Shown here: positions 52,064-59,552 of the stretch, piece by piece
Numbering within the stretch: position 1 is the stretch's first letter
Layout of the letters: each line of letters opens with the position of its first letter
Origin: Methylobacterium brachiatum
GTDB taxonomy: Bacteria; Pseudomonadota; Alphaproteobacteria; Rhizobiales; Beijerinckiaceae
Assembly: GCF_020523825.1 (NCBI RefSeq)
Contig: NZ_JAJALK010000004.1
Location: 248,001-312,000 of the forward strand
Length of the DNA: 64,000 nt
Direction of reading: 5' to 3'
Program-made: the position numbers and the translations under genes
The notes under the pieces: generated by a model
Told to the model about the DNA's origin: nothing
The model's input: only the letters and a program-made list of their open reading frames with translations
Database searches by the model: none

Positions 52064-53541
52064 CAGAAGCCCCCTCTCGTCGTCTGGGCGATGGCGGAAT
52101 GGGCCATGTCGCACCACAGGTGCAGCGTCGGCGTCGGGCCCGCGCGGTTCTTGCCGAGGATGAGTTCCAGGCTGTTCTGCTTGTCGATCAGCCGTGCGCC
52201 CGTCTCGGGATCGTTGGTCGCCTTGAACTTCCGCTCGAGATAGACGGCCTCGCGATAGACCAGCAGCACCGCGTCGGCGTCCTGCTCAAGCTCACCGGAA
52301 TCCCGCAGGTCTTCCTTGCCGGGACGGCGGTCGAGCCGGGCCTCCTTGTCCACCTCGCGGTTGAGCTGGGCGAGCAGCACCACGCAGATATCCTCGGCCT
52401 TGGCGAGCTGCTTCAGGCCCCCGGAAATCTCGCCGATCTCCAGGACGCGCTGGCCCTGGTAGCGGTCGGAGGCGCTGATGAACTTGAGATAATCGATGAA
52501 CACGACGCCGAGGCGGACGCCGATCCGGGCGAGCTTGCGCTTCTGGGCCTTCACCCCGAACGCGATCTGCGCCATCGACACGGGCGAATGGTATTCGACG
52601 TGGAGGTGTAGCCGGGCGAACCGCTTCTCCGCCTCCTCCAGCCGCCAGATCTCCTCGTCGTCGAGGTCGCGCCCGGCCATGATCCGGCCGAACGGCAACG
52701 GGTGGCCGGGGCGATAGGCGAGGTCGGCGAGGTAGCGAGCCCATTGCTGCTCGGGGGTCACCTCGGCCTGGAAGACGAGCACCCCGGCTTCGCGTGCGGC
52801 CTGGCGGGACAGCGTGGTCATCGCGACCGTCTTCCCCATGCCGGGGCGCCCGGCCAGGATCCACAGCTCCCCGCGTTGGAACCCCCCGTTCGTAGCCCGG
52901 TCGAGCTCGACGAGGCCGGACGGGATCGCGGTCGTGGCGATTAAGCCATCGCGCAGGCCGCGCACGCGCTCCAGCATCCAGGCGCCGCCCTCCGCGGCTG
53001 AGCGGCCGTCGAGATGGCTGGCGGGGACGGCAGCGCGCAGATCGAGCAGCGCTTCCTCGGTCCGCTCGATCAGCGCGGCCGGCGCGTCGTCGAGGGAGGC
53101 CTGGCAGGCACGCTCGGCCAGGTCCTCGCCCACGGCGATCAGTCGGCGGCGCAGGGCGAGATCGTGAATCGTCCGGCCGTAGGCCCCGGCATTGATGACC
53201 GTGGTGGCGTCGGCCGCCAGCCGGGCGAGATACTGCGTCACCGTCTGGCCGCCGAAATCGGCGTCGCCCAGATAGGTCTTCATCGTGATCGGGGTGGCGA
53301 CCGTGCCGGCTCGGATCAGGGACGCCGCCACCGAGAAGATCTTCTGGTGGGCCTCCTCCGTGAAGTGCTCGGCCAGGAGGAAGTCCGACACCCGGTAGTA
53401 GGCGTCGTTGTTCACCAGGATGGCGCCGAGCAGCGCCTGCTCCGCATCGATGCTGTGCGGGATCGCGCGCGGCTCGGCGTGACCGCTGCTCAGCCTCCGC
53501 TGCAGCGCGCTCGACAGCTGGACGACCTCGCGACCGCTCAT
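52063..53541 (-). CDS. dnaB: Replicative DNA helicase DnaB
   Basis: 492 residues. The N-terminal helical domain starts PHSIDAEQALLGAILVNNDA. The RecA-like motor has Walker A GRPGMGKT (about 230-237) and the FIDYLKFI and LLAQLNREVD motifs. It is a complete phage helicase and overlaps the initiator gene by one base. Confidence 0.94.
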   Translation of the reverse strand: MSGREVVQLSSALQRRLSSGHAEPRAIPHSIDAEQALLGAILVNNDAYYRVSDFLLAEHFTEEAHQKIFSVAASLIRAGTVATPITMKTYLGDADFGGQTVTQYLARLAADATTVINAGAYGRTIHDLALRRRLIAVGEDLAERACQASLDDAPAALIERTEEALLDLRAAVPASHLDGRSAAEGGAWMLERVRGLRDGLIATTAIPSGLVELDRATNGGFQRGELWILAGRPGMGKTVAMTTLSRQAAREAGVLVFQAEVTPEQQWARYLADLAYRPGHPLPFGRIMAGRDLDDEEIWRLEEAEKRFARLHLHVEYHSPVSMAQIAFGVKAQKRKLARIGVRLGVVFIDYLKFISASDRYQGQRVLEIGEISGGLKQLAKAEDICVVLLAQLNREVDKEARLDRRPGKEDLRDSGELEQDADAVLLVYREAVYLERKFKATNDPETGARLIDKQNSLELILGKNRAGPTPTLHLWCDMAHSAIAQTTRGGF

Positions 53542-53738
53542 GCCGCACGTCTCCGCAGGCGGGCGGGCAGCATCCGCTCGGGCAGCAGCACGGCGGTGCG
53601 CTCGATGCTCGGCGCGAGCTCGGTGCCGTCGGCGTGGAAGGCGCAGGCGATCGCGCCGACGCGCTCGCCGGCGCAGAGGCAGGCTTCGCGGGATCCGCGG
53701 CAGAGGATGCGCCCGTCGGGGACGATGACCCAGCTCAT
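53538..53738 (-). CDS. Small hypothetical protein
   Basis: 66 residues (MSWVIVPDGRILCRGSREAC, then LCAGERVGAIACAFHADG). Three cysteines, no family recognised. It overlaps the dnaB start by four bases, so it belongs to the replication operon. Confidence 0.6.
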   Translation of the reverse strand: MSWVIVPDGRILCRGSREACLCAGERVGAIACAFHADGTELAPSIERTAVLLPERMLPARLRRRAA

Positions 53739-53742
53739 GCGC

Positions 53743-54378
53743 CTACTCCGCGGCCATGAGGATGGGCGCCGTGGGCGCGGGCGGATCGAACTTCGTCGCC
53801 TCGTTGCCCCAGACCGTCCAGCCGGGGCGGGATTCGCGACCGAAGATCTCGAGATACGGGCCGGCGCAGAACCGCTCGACGCGGCGGTAGAATGTGTCGG
53901 GCTTCCGGCTATGCTCCCGCGCCGATTCCAGAATTACCTCGTGGACGTCGCGCGCGAGGCGCTGCGGTGAACCCCGCCGGAAGAGAAGACAGTCTTCCGC
54001 ATTCTTCCGGGTCGTGAAGCCCGTTCCCATGAAGAGCTTCTCGGGATGGACGAACATCGGCTGCTGATCGCCGCGCTCGGTCTTCACCCAAACGAAGGCG
54101 CGTCCGGAGTGCCGGAAGCCCCAGGCCCGTCCGATCTCGTCCGGGGCTAGGCGTGTGCGGGAACCCGGCGGCCGGTAGGCCTTCGGCGATGTGTGCCATA
54201 GGAACAGGAAGCAGCCGTCCGGGTGTGCGAGGTCCGCGACCGGGAGGGCTGCGATCTCGTGGTCCGACATCCGCCGGTAATGCTGCGGTCTGCCCTTCAC
54301 GCCGCCCGAGAACGTCCAGGGAGGATCGATCGCGATGGCGCGGTAATGCCGGTGCGGAAGGTCGGCGAACGGGCTCAT
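53743..54378 (-). CDS. MT-A70-family adenine methyltransferase
   Basis: 211 residues from the ATG at 54378. The catalytic motif is DPPW at 18-21 (AIAIDPPWTFSGG), and FLFLWHTSP and AFVWVKTE follow as in MT-A70 proteins of phages. It would methylate adenine in DNA. It is the second methyltransferase of the prophage, with a different class order from the terminase-linked one. Confidence 0.88.
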   Translation of the reverse strand: MSPFADLPHRHYRAIAIDPPWTFSGGVKGRPQHYRRMSDHEIAALPVADLAHPDGCFLFLWHTSPKAYRPPGSRTRLAPDEIGRAWGFRHSGRAFVWVKTERGDQQPMFVHPEKLFMGTGFTTRKNAEDCLLFRRGSPQRLARDVHEVILESAREHSRKPDTFYRRVERFCAGPYLEIFGRESRPGWTVWGNEATKFDPPAPTAPILMAAE

Positions 54379-54926
54379 GCCGCGCGAGCCCCGGTAGACA
54401 GCGGGTCGACCGAGGGCATCACGCCGGGCGCCCATTTCTCGCAGGCCCACCACAGCAGGGCGCCGGCATCGGCGCAGTCGAGATTGGGCGGCGCCCAACC
54501 GAGCGCCTCGCACGTCGCCTTGGCCCGGCGCTTGGCCTCCTCGCTGCCCAGGTTGCCTCGGCCGAGGAACGCCTTGCGCACCGTCGTCACATTGCCGGTG
54601 ATCGCCATGACGCCGCGGCGGCGGGCGAAGCCGCCGATCACCTTGCACAGGGCGTAGGCCTGAAGGATCGTGCCGACGTTGCTCCCGCCCGTGGAATCGC
54701 GCTGGAGCGGTGCCTCGATCACGAGGCGGACCTGGCTCAGGTCGGGCTCGAGGTAGAGCCGATCCGCGATCCAGCCCACGGCACGGGCGTCCGCGTCGAA
54801 GAAGTCGTCGTCGGCCTTGCCGAAGGCGACGTGCGCGAACCGCGGCACCTCGCCCGGCCGGGCCTCGGCGATGCCGGTGCAGCGCTTCGACACGTCGAGC
54901 GCGATGATCAGGCCGGAGTAGGACAC
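54375..54926 (-). CDS. RuvC-like Holliday junction resolvase
   Basis: 183 residues with an RNase H-like fold. The acidic residues are D11 (IALDVSKRCTGIA), E71 (LVIEAP) and Asp near 150 (NLDCADAGALLWW). It would resolve branched DNA during replication or before packaging. It overlaps the MT-A70 gene by four bases. Confidence 0.82.
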   Translation of the reverse strand: MSYSGLIIALDVSKRCTGIAEARPGEVPRFAHVAFGKADDDFFDADARAVGWIADRLYLEPDLSQVRLVIEAPLQRDSTGGSNVGTILQAYALCKVIGGFARRRGVMAITGNVTTVRKAFLGRGNLGSEEAKRRAKATCEALGWAPPNLDCADAGALLWWACEKWAPGVMPSVDPLSTGARAA

Positions 54927-54936
54927 GGTCCCGGGC

Positions 54937-55497
54937 CTAATGGACCGCCTTGAGCGGTCGGAGGCCGGTGGCGAGTTGCGCGGCGCCGTTGTCGGCCGCC
55001 CCGTCGGTGCTCACCGCCGCGTTCAGCGCATCGTCGCCCGCGCGCTTCCGCCGTCCCTTGCCGTCCCGCTTGTCGCCATCCTTGCCCTCGAATTCCAGCC
55101 GGAAGGCTTCCCTGTCCTTCTGGTCGGTCCTGCGGATGTCGCTGTCGAAGGTCTCGCCGGTCACCGCCCGGCCGAGCGGGGTATCTGCCAAGTCGCCGAG
55201 CGCGTGGCGGATCTGGTCGAACGATTCCTGGTCGTCGGCCTCCAGGTCCTCGCGCAGTTTCGCAAGCTTGCGCTCGCCCGCCCGGACCTTGATCACCGTC
55301 TTCAGGGCGCGCTTCGGGATGCCCCAGGCCGCCTTGGCCTCGTCGACGATCGCCTTCACGTCCTCGGCGATCACGGCGCATTCGGCCATGTAGGCCATGT
55401 GCGCGCGCTCTTTCTTCTGGTGCAGAGCTTCGATCCGGGTGACGCACTCTCTGGTGCGGTCTGGATTCGGGCGGTTGCCGTGCTGGGCTGCGCTCAT
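54937..55497 (-). CDS. GapR-like (DUF2312-related) DNA-associated protein
   Basis: 186 residues from the ATG at 55497. The segment CVTRIEALHQKKERAHMA, then IAEDVKAIVDEAKAAWG and LKTVIKVRAGERKL, resembles GapR, the alphaproteobacterial protein that binds overtwisted DNA ahead of replication forks. The C-terminal 70 residues are Lys/Arg/Asp-rich and extra. It may assist phage replication or compact DNA. The similarity is by eye. Confidence 0.55.
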   Translation of the reverse strand: MSAAQHGNRPNPDRTRECVTRIEALHQKKERAHMAYMAECAVIAEDVKAIVDEAKAAWGIPKRALKTVIKVRAGERKLAKLREDLEADDQESFDQIRHALGDLADTPLGRAVTGETFDSDIRRTDQKDREAFRLEFEGKDGDKRDGKGRRKRAGDDALNAAVSTDGAADNGAAQLATGLRPLKAVH

Positions 55498-55573
55498 GAC
55501 CGCTCTCCCATGGTCTGGTCCTGCTTGCTGGATCGAAGGCGGCGATCGGCCGCCGCCGCGTCGGCGTGGCGCG

Positions 55574-55870
55574 TCAGCAGCCCTCGCGCGCGAATGAGGG
55601 CAGCGGATCCCGCCGCGGTACGCAGGGGCTCTCGCCTTCGAGGGCCGCCGCGAAGGCGACGTTGGCGTGCGTGGCATGGGCGACCTCGCGCAGGTGCTGC
55701 AGAGCGTCGAGATCAAGCGCGAGCTCGATCGACCGTGCGCCGGCGACGAGGATCAGCAAGGTGGCCTCGCCGATACCTGGCCCCTCGGCCATCGTGACGG
55801 TCAGCAGGGTCCGACCGGCGGCGTCGCGCTGCACCAGACCGGCGCCAGTGAGTTCGACGCGGGCCGTCAC
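55574..55870 (-). CDS. Hypothetical protein of the replication operon
   Basis: 98 residues from a GTG at 55870 that overlaps the preceding stop. A beta-rich first half (AGRTLLTVTMAEGPGIGEAT) and helical middle (DLDALQHLREVAHATHANVA). No family recognised. Confidence 0.55.
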   Translation of the reverse strand: MTARVELTGAGLVQRDAAGRTLLTVTMAEGPGIGEATLLILVAGARSIELALDLDALQHLREVAHATHANVAFAAALEGESPCVPRRDPLPSFAREGC

Positions 55871-56238
55871 AGCGACGCCCCGGCGGTGAGGGCTGCGTGA
55901 AGGGCCTGAGCCTGGGCTAGAAGCCGAGAAGCCCTGCGAACCAGCGCCGGATCTTCCGACCTGCCCAGGCCGCGAGCGCACTCCAGCTCGCGGGTGAGGG
56001 CCGCGATTTCATGCTCGATGTCCTCGATCGCGTATCGGGTCAGGCCGGCGCGCAGGTCGCCGTCCAGCTTCTTCAGCCGCCCGCGCAGCAAGTTGTACAG
56101 CGTCCCGGGTGTCCAGCCGAAGGCCTCGGCCACACGGTCGCGCGCCGCTTCCCAGGTCAAGCCCGTGCGATCGACATGCCGCCTCACGCAGTTGCGCGCG
56201 AGGGTTTCGGCGGCGTCGAGATAGAGGGTCGGGCTCAA
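55867..56238 (-). CDS. Helix-turn-helix hypothetical protein
   Basis: 123 residues from a TTG at 56238 with a strong GGGAGG site eight bases upstream, which decides the start. The sequence (TWEAARDRVAEAFGWTPGTL, NLLRGRLKKLDGDL) has an HTH-like segment, and a coiled-coil C-terminal half follows. It is probably a DNA-binding accessory of the early operon. Confidence 0.6.
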   Translation of the reverse strand: MSPTLYLDAAETLARNCVRRHVDRTGLTWEAARDRVAEAFGWTPGTLYNLLRGRLKKLDGDLRAGLTRYAIEDIEHEIAALTRELECARGLGRSEDPALVRRASRLLAQAQALHAALTAGASL

Positions 56239-56593
56239 GCGCCGCCTCCCTGGATGTGATGTCCCGCGGTTCTGGATGCGCATGCCGGATGCCCCATGCT
56301 GAATGACAGGCGGCTCGGCGGCGGAGGCCGGAGATGCGGGAGGGCTGTGGGAGACGCAGGCGGAAGAACACCCCGGCCGACGGCTTGGCGGCAGGACGGC
56401 GGAGGTGCGGAGCCGGCCGGAGCGTGACAGCCCCGGCCGTGGATTGCGGAGATGGGCAGGCGGGCATGCGGCTCGGGGGGGCTCCGAACGCGGGGCGCCA
56501 GACGCGTTGGCGGCGGGACGATTGCCCCGAACGGTGGCGTCGCCTCCGCCTCGATGCGGCGACAGGCGTGGGAGGCGTGCTGCGCGGCAGCCA
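56239..56593. other. GC-rich stretch without a supported gene
   Basis: A proline-rich open frame on the minus strand (56235-56599) spans it and would end on the TTG of the next gene, but its composition looks like non-coding GC-rich DNA. I see no clear promoter. It separates the GerE-type regulator from the replication genes. Confidence 0.35.
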
Positions 56594-56827
56594 TCACGTC
56601 GGCTCCAGACCGAGCCGGCGGGCCAGCAGCACCAGCGGGCGGCGGCTCTGGAGCGTCGTGATCCCGGCCTTGTTCCGAATGCGGCGCAGGTGGCGCCCGA
56701 CGCTCTGGCGGCAGAGCCCGAGCTCGGTCGCAATCTCCTTCTCGGCGAGGCCGCCGACAGCGCGACGCAGCACCGCAACCTCGACTGCAGTGAGGTTCGG
56801 CACGCCGGTCGTGGCCGGCCCCATCAT
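56594..56827 (-). CDS. Stand-alone LuxR/GerE-type helix-turn-helix protein
   Basis: 77 residues from the ATG at 56827, which has GGAGG upstream. It consists of little more than a GerE DNA-binding domain (LTAVEVAVLRRAVGGLAEKE, ATELGLCRQSVGRHLRRI), with no ligand or receiver domain. At the head of the minus-strand replication operon it may regulate that operon. It might also interact with the full-length LuxR at 3.1 kb through the dimerising HTH, but that is speculation. Confidence 0.78.
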   Translation of the reverse strand: MMGPATTGVPNLTAVEVAVLRRAVGGLAEKEIATELGLCRQSVGRHLRRIRNKAGITTLQSRRPLVLLARRLGLEPT

Positions 56828-57036
56828 GCCCCCCTCCGGAGAGGACACGCGGGCGGTACCGTCGAGCCCATGCCAACAGCGATCGAGGCGGCTATTCCAG
56901 CCAATGGAACAAGCGGGTGGAACGGAAGCGCCTGGGTCTCGCGCTTCGCTTGTAACAACGAGGCCGGGTACGCTCCGGCCCTTGAAGCGACGGGCCGGGT
57001 ACGCTCAACTTCGGGGGCAGGACGTATGCCGACGGA

Positions 57037-57282
57037 ATGGGTTCGATGTCGAAGAAAACAGAGATCCACGCGCTGGCCGGATTCCAACTGGTTCCCCTGC
57101 CGGGACCGGGCGGGCCTTACGTGATTTTGACCACAGGATGTCGGCCCGAGCACTCGAAGACGCCGGACGATTGTTTGCTTCACACGATCGGGATGCGCGT
57201 GAAGCAGGCGCGCGACTTGGCTGCCGGCTTGTTGAAGGTCGCCGATACCGCCGAGGAGATGGACGCTGGCTCTTCGACCTGA
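57037..57282 (+). CDS. Small hypothetical protein
   Basis: 81 residues (IHALAGFQLVPLPGPGGPYV, then HTIGMRVKQARDLAAGLLKV). Mixed beta then helical; no family recognised. It lies between two regulators and converges on the leftward HTH gene. Confidence 0.45.
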   Translation: MGSMSKKTEIHALAGFQLVPLPGPGGPYVILTTGCRPEHSKTPDDCLLHTIGMRVKQARDLAAGLLKVADTAEEMDAGSST

Positions 57283-57311
57283 GGTCTGGAAAGGCGAAGG
57301 ATCTTGAACCA

Positions 57312-57641
57312 TCACGCAGCTGCCTCCTGAACGGCTGCGGGCGCCATGTCGTACAGAGGCTCCAGCGACCGAAAAGCATCTTCGGGTTGGAGGCCGGCCG
57401 GAGCGTTGCCTGCTCGATCGGCGATCATTCCCCAGAGGTGAGGCGAAGCCCCCCTTCCACGCCGTTTGAGGGCCCGGTTGAGCGCCAGGAATGTCTCGGC
57501 GGGAAACCGGCCTCGTGCGGCCTCGCGCCAGTTCGATACCGTCTTGGGTTTGGCTCCAACGATGTCGCCCGTCGGACCATTGCCACCGAGAAAATCGATG
57601 ACCTCGTCGGTCGTCCTGAAAGAGGGAAACAGATCGGTCAT
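57312..57641 (-). CDS. Cro/YdaS-like regulator, divergent from the repressor
   Basis: 109 residues from the ATG at 57641. The centre (FLGGNGPTGDIVGAKPKTVS, NWREAARGRFPAETFLALN) looks like a small HTH of the Cro/YdaS type. It is transcribed away from the XRE gene at 57729, with two operator-like palindromes in the 87-bp gap. This is the arrangement of a lysis-lysogeny switch. Confidence 0.65.
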   Translation of the reverse strand: MTDLFPSFRTTDEVIDFLGGNGPTGDIVGAKPKTVSNWREAARGRFPAETFLALNRALKRRGRGASPHLWGMIADRAGNAPAGLQPEDAFRSLEPLYDMAPAAVQEAAA

Positions 57642-57653
57642 GACGCGCAAAAT

Positions 57654-57711
57654 GTCCACGTATCGTGGACGAGTCAAGTCCACAAAACGTTTGTAGCCAC
57701 AGAACGTGGAC
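57654..57711. promoter_or_regulatory. Operator pair between the two switch regulators
   Basis: A perfect palindrome GTCCACG-TAT-CGTGGAC lies at 57654-57670. A diverged copy with the same right half (CGTGGAC) lies at 57695-57711, and a half-site GTCCAC is at 57678. The same motif occurs twice more at 58344-58391, so these are sequence-specific sites of one regulator, most likely the XRE repressor. Confidence 0.8.
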
Positions 57712-57728
57712 AGACGCATTGTCATCGC

Positions 57729-58034
57729 ATGCCGGAGAGATCAGAGCTGCCAGAAAGCCAGGAGTCGATCGGGCGCCGACTGCGCGAGACGCGCGAGGCG
57801 TTCAACCTATCGCCGCGCGAATTCTACGAGGTTGTAGGCTTCTCAAAGACGCAACTAGAAAATTACGAGGCCGGCCGACGGCTCATGAAACCAGCCATGG
57901 CCGTGTTGGTGATCAATGCCTTTCCAGCAGCCAAGCTAGATTTTAATTGGCTTTACCACGGGGATCTGGCCGGCACTTCGCACGACTTCGCCACGCGCAT
58001 TATTGCGCGTCGCAGATCGGAACGCGCGGCTTAA
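57729..58034 (+). CDS. XRE-family repressor, probable lysogeny regulator
   Basis: 101 residues from the ATG at 57729. The HTH is IGRRLRETREAFNLSPREFY followed by GFSKTQLENYEAGRR. A short C-terminal helical part probably dimerises. There is no S24 peptidase domain, so RecA-stimulated self-cleavage is not possible. Operators with the GTCCACG motif flank the gene on both sides. Which of this protein and the divergent regulator maintains lysogeny is an inference. Confidence 0.8.
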   Translation: MPERSELPESQESIGRRLRETREAFNLSPREFYEVVGFSKTQLENYEAGRRLMKPAMAVLVINAFPAAKLDFNWLYHGDLAGTSHDFATRIIARRRSERAA

Positions 58035-58036
58035 GA

Positions 58037-58243
58037 TCAGCGAACGATCTTCAGTTCCCCCTTTTTAGGCCCAGCGGCCTGCTCACAATCGGCCACGTGA
58101 AGATAATTTTCGACAAGCCAACGCGTATGCTCAATAATAGCCAAGGCTTGTGATCGGTCGCGCGGCAACTGCATAGCTAATTGCATGCCCAGCGCTTTGA
58201 TATTATAGCCGGATTGACTATTGTGTCCTTTTTTATCCGACAT
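58037..58243 (-). CDS. Small hypothetical protein of the control region
   Basis: 68 residues, low GC (MSDKKGHNSQSGYNIKALGM, HTRWLVENYLHVADCEQAAG). It is convergent with the XRE gene (two bases between stops). Its upstream region holds the LexA box and the second operator pair, so its promoter is probably controlled by both. Confidence 0.55.
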   Translation of the reverse strand: MSDKKGHNSQSGYNIKALGMQLAMQLPRDRSQALAIIEHTRWLVENYLHVADCEQAAGPKKGELKIVR

Positions 58244-58320
58244 GCCGCAGCCCCCGGTAAGCCGGATATGTTAGTTTGTCTTAAAGAGCTGCGCCAGAGG
58301 GACTACTCACAACTAACAAA

Positions 58321-58335
58321 GAACAAATCAAGAAC
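58321..58335 (-). promoter_or_regulatory. Second LexA (SOS) box, in the prophage control region
   Basis: GAAC-N7-GAAC on the plus strand, the alphaproteobacterial LexA motif, nine bases before an operator palindrome. It lies between the leftward small gene at 58243 and the rightward early operon at 58540. LexA binding here would tie early transcription to DNA damage. Confidence 0.75.
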
Positions 58336-58343
58336 ATAGAAAA

Positions 58344-58391
58344 GTCCACGATACGTGGACAAATCCGTTGTTATGTCCACGAATCGTGGAT
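58344..58391. promoter_or_regulatory. Operator pair upstream of the rightward early genes
   Basis: GTCCACG-ATA-CGTGGAC at 58344-58360 and GTCCACG-AAT-CGTGGAT at 58375-58391, with centres 31 bp apart (three helical turns). The same palindrome as at 57654. Probably repressor sites over the promoter for the recombination and integration genes. Confidence 0.8.
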
Positions 58392-58539
58392 ATGCTCCAT
58401 CATCACCTCAAGGGATGGAGCCACAGATGCCAGCCACCCTCGATTCGAGCCCACCGCCTTACTCAACGACGCTAGCGCTCGCCAAGGCGTCCGAAACTCA
58501 AACCGATCCACGCCGGCCCTTCTCCGAGGGGCGTTGATC

Positions 58540-58758
58540 ATGGCGAGCCTCGATCTCCCCGCCGGCTACCGCGTGAAGCGGACGAGCACCGGCTACGCTG
58601 CGCACAGCCCCTATGGCCTGATCCGCGATGACTGCGACTGCGAGGCGGAGGCGATCTTCGCCGCCCAGGACCACGCGGATTCTCTCGCGCTGGAGGAGGC
58701 CGACGAGTTGGCGGCCATCGCGGATCTCGAGGCCGATCTGATCCGGGAGGCCGCATGA
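58540..58758 (+). CDS. Small early hypothetical protein
   Basis: 72 residues from the ATG at 58540. Beta-rich start (YRVKRTSTGYAAHSPYGLIR) and acidic helical end (LALEEADELAAIADLEADLI). First gene of the rightward early operon; overlaps the next gene by four bases. Confidence 0.6.
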   Translation: MASLDLPAGYRVKRTSTGYAAHSPYGLIRDDCDCEAEAIFAAQDHADSLALEEADELAAIADLEADLIREAA

Positions 58759-59054
58759 ACGCGCCACACCCGATTCGCTCCCAACCGAAGAGCAGCCTCG
58801 CCGCCGCCACGCAGCTGGCCGGCCTGATCGTCCCGCGCACCGACAGCGACGCGGACATCGCCGTGATCGCCGAGCACCATGGGCATTCCGCCACGGACGA
58901 GCACCTGATGGCGCGCGTCTTCCGGCGGTTTGGCTGGCGGATGCTGACCGCGGAAGCCCTGGCCATGCTCGCCCGCGATTACGAGGCGCACGCCCGGACG
59001 CGCGAGCGGATGGACGCCGAGAACCGGGCGCTGGCCGCCGGGAGGCGCCCGTGA
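58755..59054 (+). CDS. Small early hypothetical protein
   Basis: 99 residues (HGHSATDEHLMARVFRRFGW, MLARDYEAHARTRERMDAEN). Helical, no family recognised. Overlaps both neighbours by four bases in a coupled operon. Confidence 0.58.
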   Translation: MNAPHPIRSQPKSSLAAATQLAGLIVPRTDSDADIAVIAEHHGHSATDEHLMARVFRRFGWRMLTAEALAMLARDYEAHARTRERMDAENRALAAGRRP

Positions 59055-59212
59055 TCCCGCTCGCGCTCTGGTTCAGCGCCTGGGCCGCCGGTTTCCGGTT
59101 CTGGGCCGACGCGCTCACGCCGCCGCGGCACCTGCCCGCCTCGGTCATCGACATCCGCGAGGGGCACGCGATCCGCGCCCGCCGCGCCCGCGCGCTGGAG
59201 CGCCGACCATGA
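59051..59212 (+). CDS. Very small early protein
   Basis: 53 residues from the GTG at 59051, whose GTGA overlaps the preceding stop; the product ends on the ATGA of the next gene. It opens with a hydrophobic aromatic segment (LALWFSAWAAGFRFWAD) and ends in a basic helix (IRARRARALERR). The exact overlaps at both ends argue that it is translated. Confidence 0.55.
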   Translation: MIPLALWFSAWAAGFRFWADALTPPRHLPASVIDIREGHAIRARRARALERRP

Positions 59213-59547
59213 TCGTCCCCGCCACCCATGAGCTGCCCGTGCAGACCCCCAACACGTTCGCGCGCCGCCTGACACTTCTGGGCAGGCCAGGGCCGTACCG
59301 ATCCAGCCTCACGACCTCCGGCGTCGTCGACGACCGCGACGGCCACATGCTCGCGATGATCTCGCCCGAGATCCTGGGCGCGCCGGCGCGCCAGGAGGCA
59401 GCCGAGATCGCGGCCCTGGCGCTGAACCGGCTCTGCGGCTTCCCGGCCGTCGAGGACCGGCTCGATCCGGCGCACCTCGCGGCAGCGCAGGCCGAGAGCG
59501 CACGGTTCGCGGAGCAGGCCGGCGGGCTAGCCGAGGCAGGGGAGTGA
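59209..59547 (+). CDS. Small early hypothetical protein
   Basis: 112 residues (TFARRLTLLGRPGPYRSSLT, GHMLAMISPEILGAPARQEA). Mixed fold with a helical, Ala-rich end; not identified. It precedes the RecE-like nuclease by five bases. Confidence 0.58.
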   Translation: MIVPATHELPVQTPNTFARRLTLLGRPGPYRSSLTTSGVVDDRDGHMLAMISPEILGAPARQEAAEIAALALNRLCGFPAVEDRLDPAHLAAAQAESARFAEQAGGLAEAGE

Positions 59548-59552
59548 GCGCC

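Noticed and set aside
56235-56599. Proline-rich minus-strand frame ending on the start of the 55867-56238 gene
   Set aside because: Composition (P, A, R, S) is what random high-GC DNA gives. The overlap is suggestive but there is no motif or clear ribosome site.
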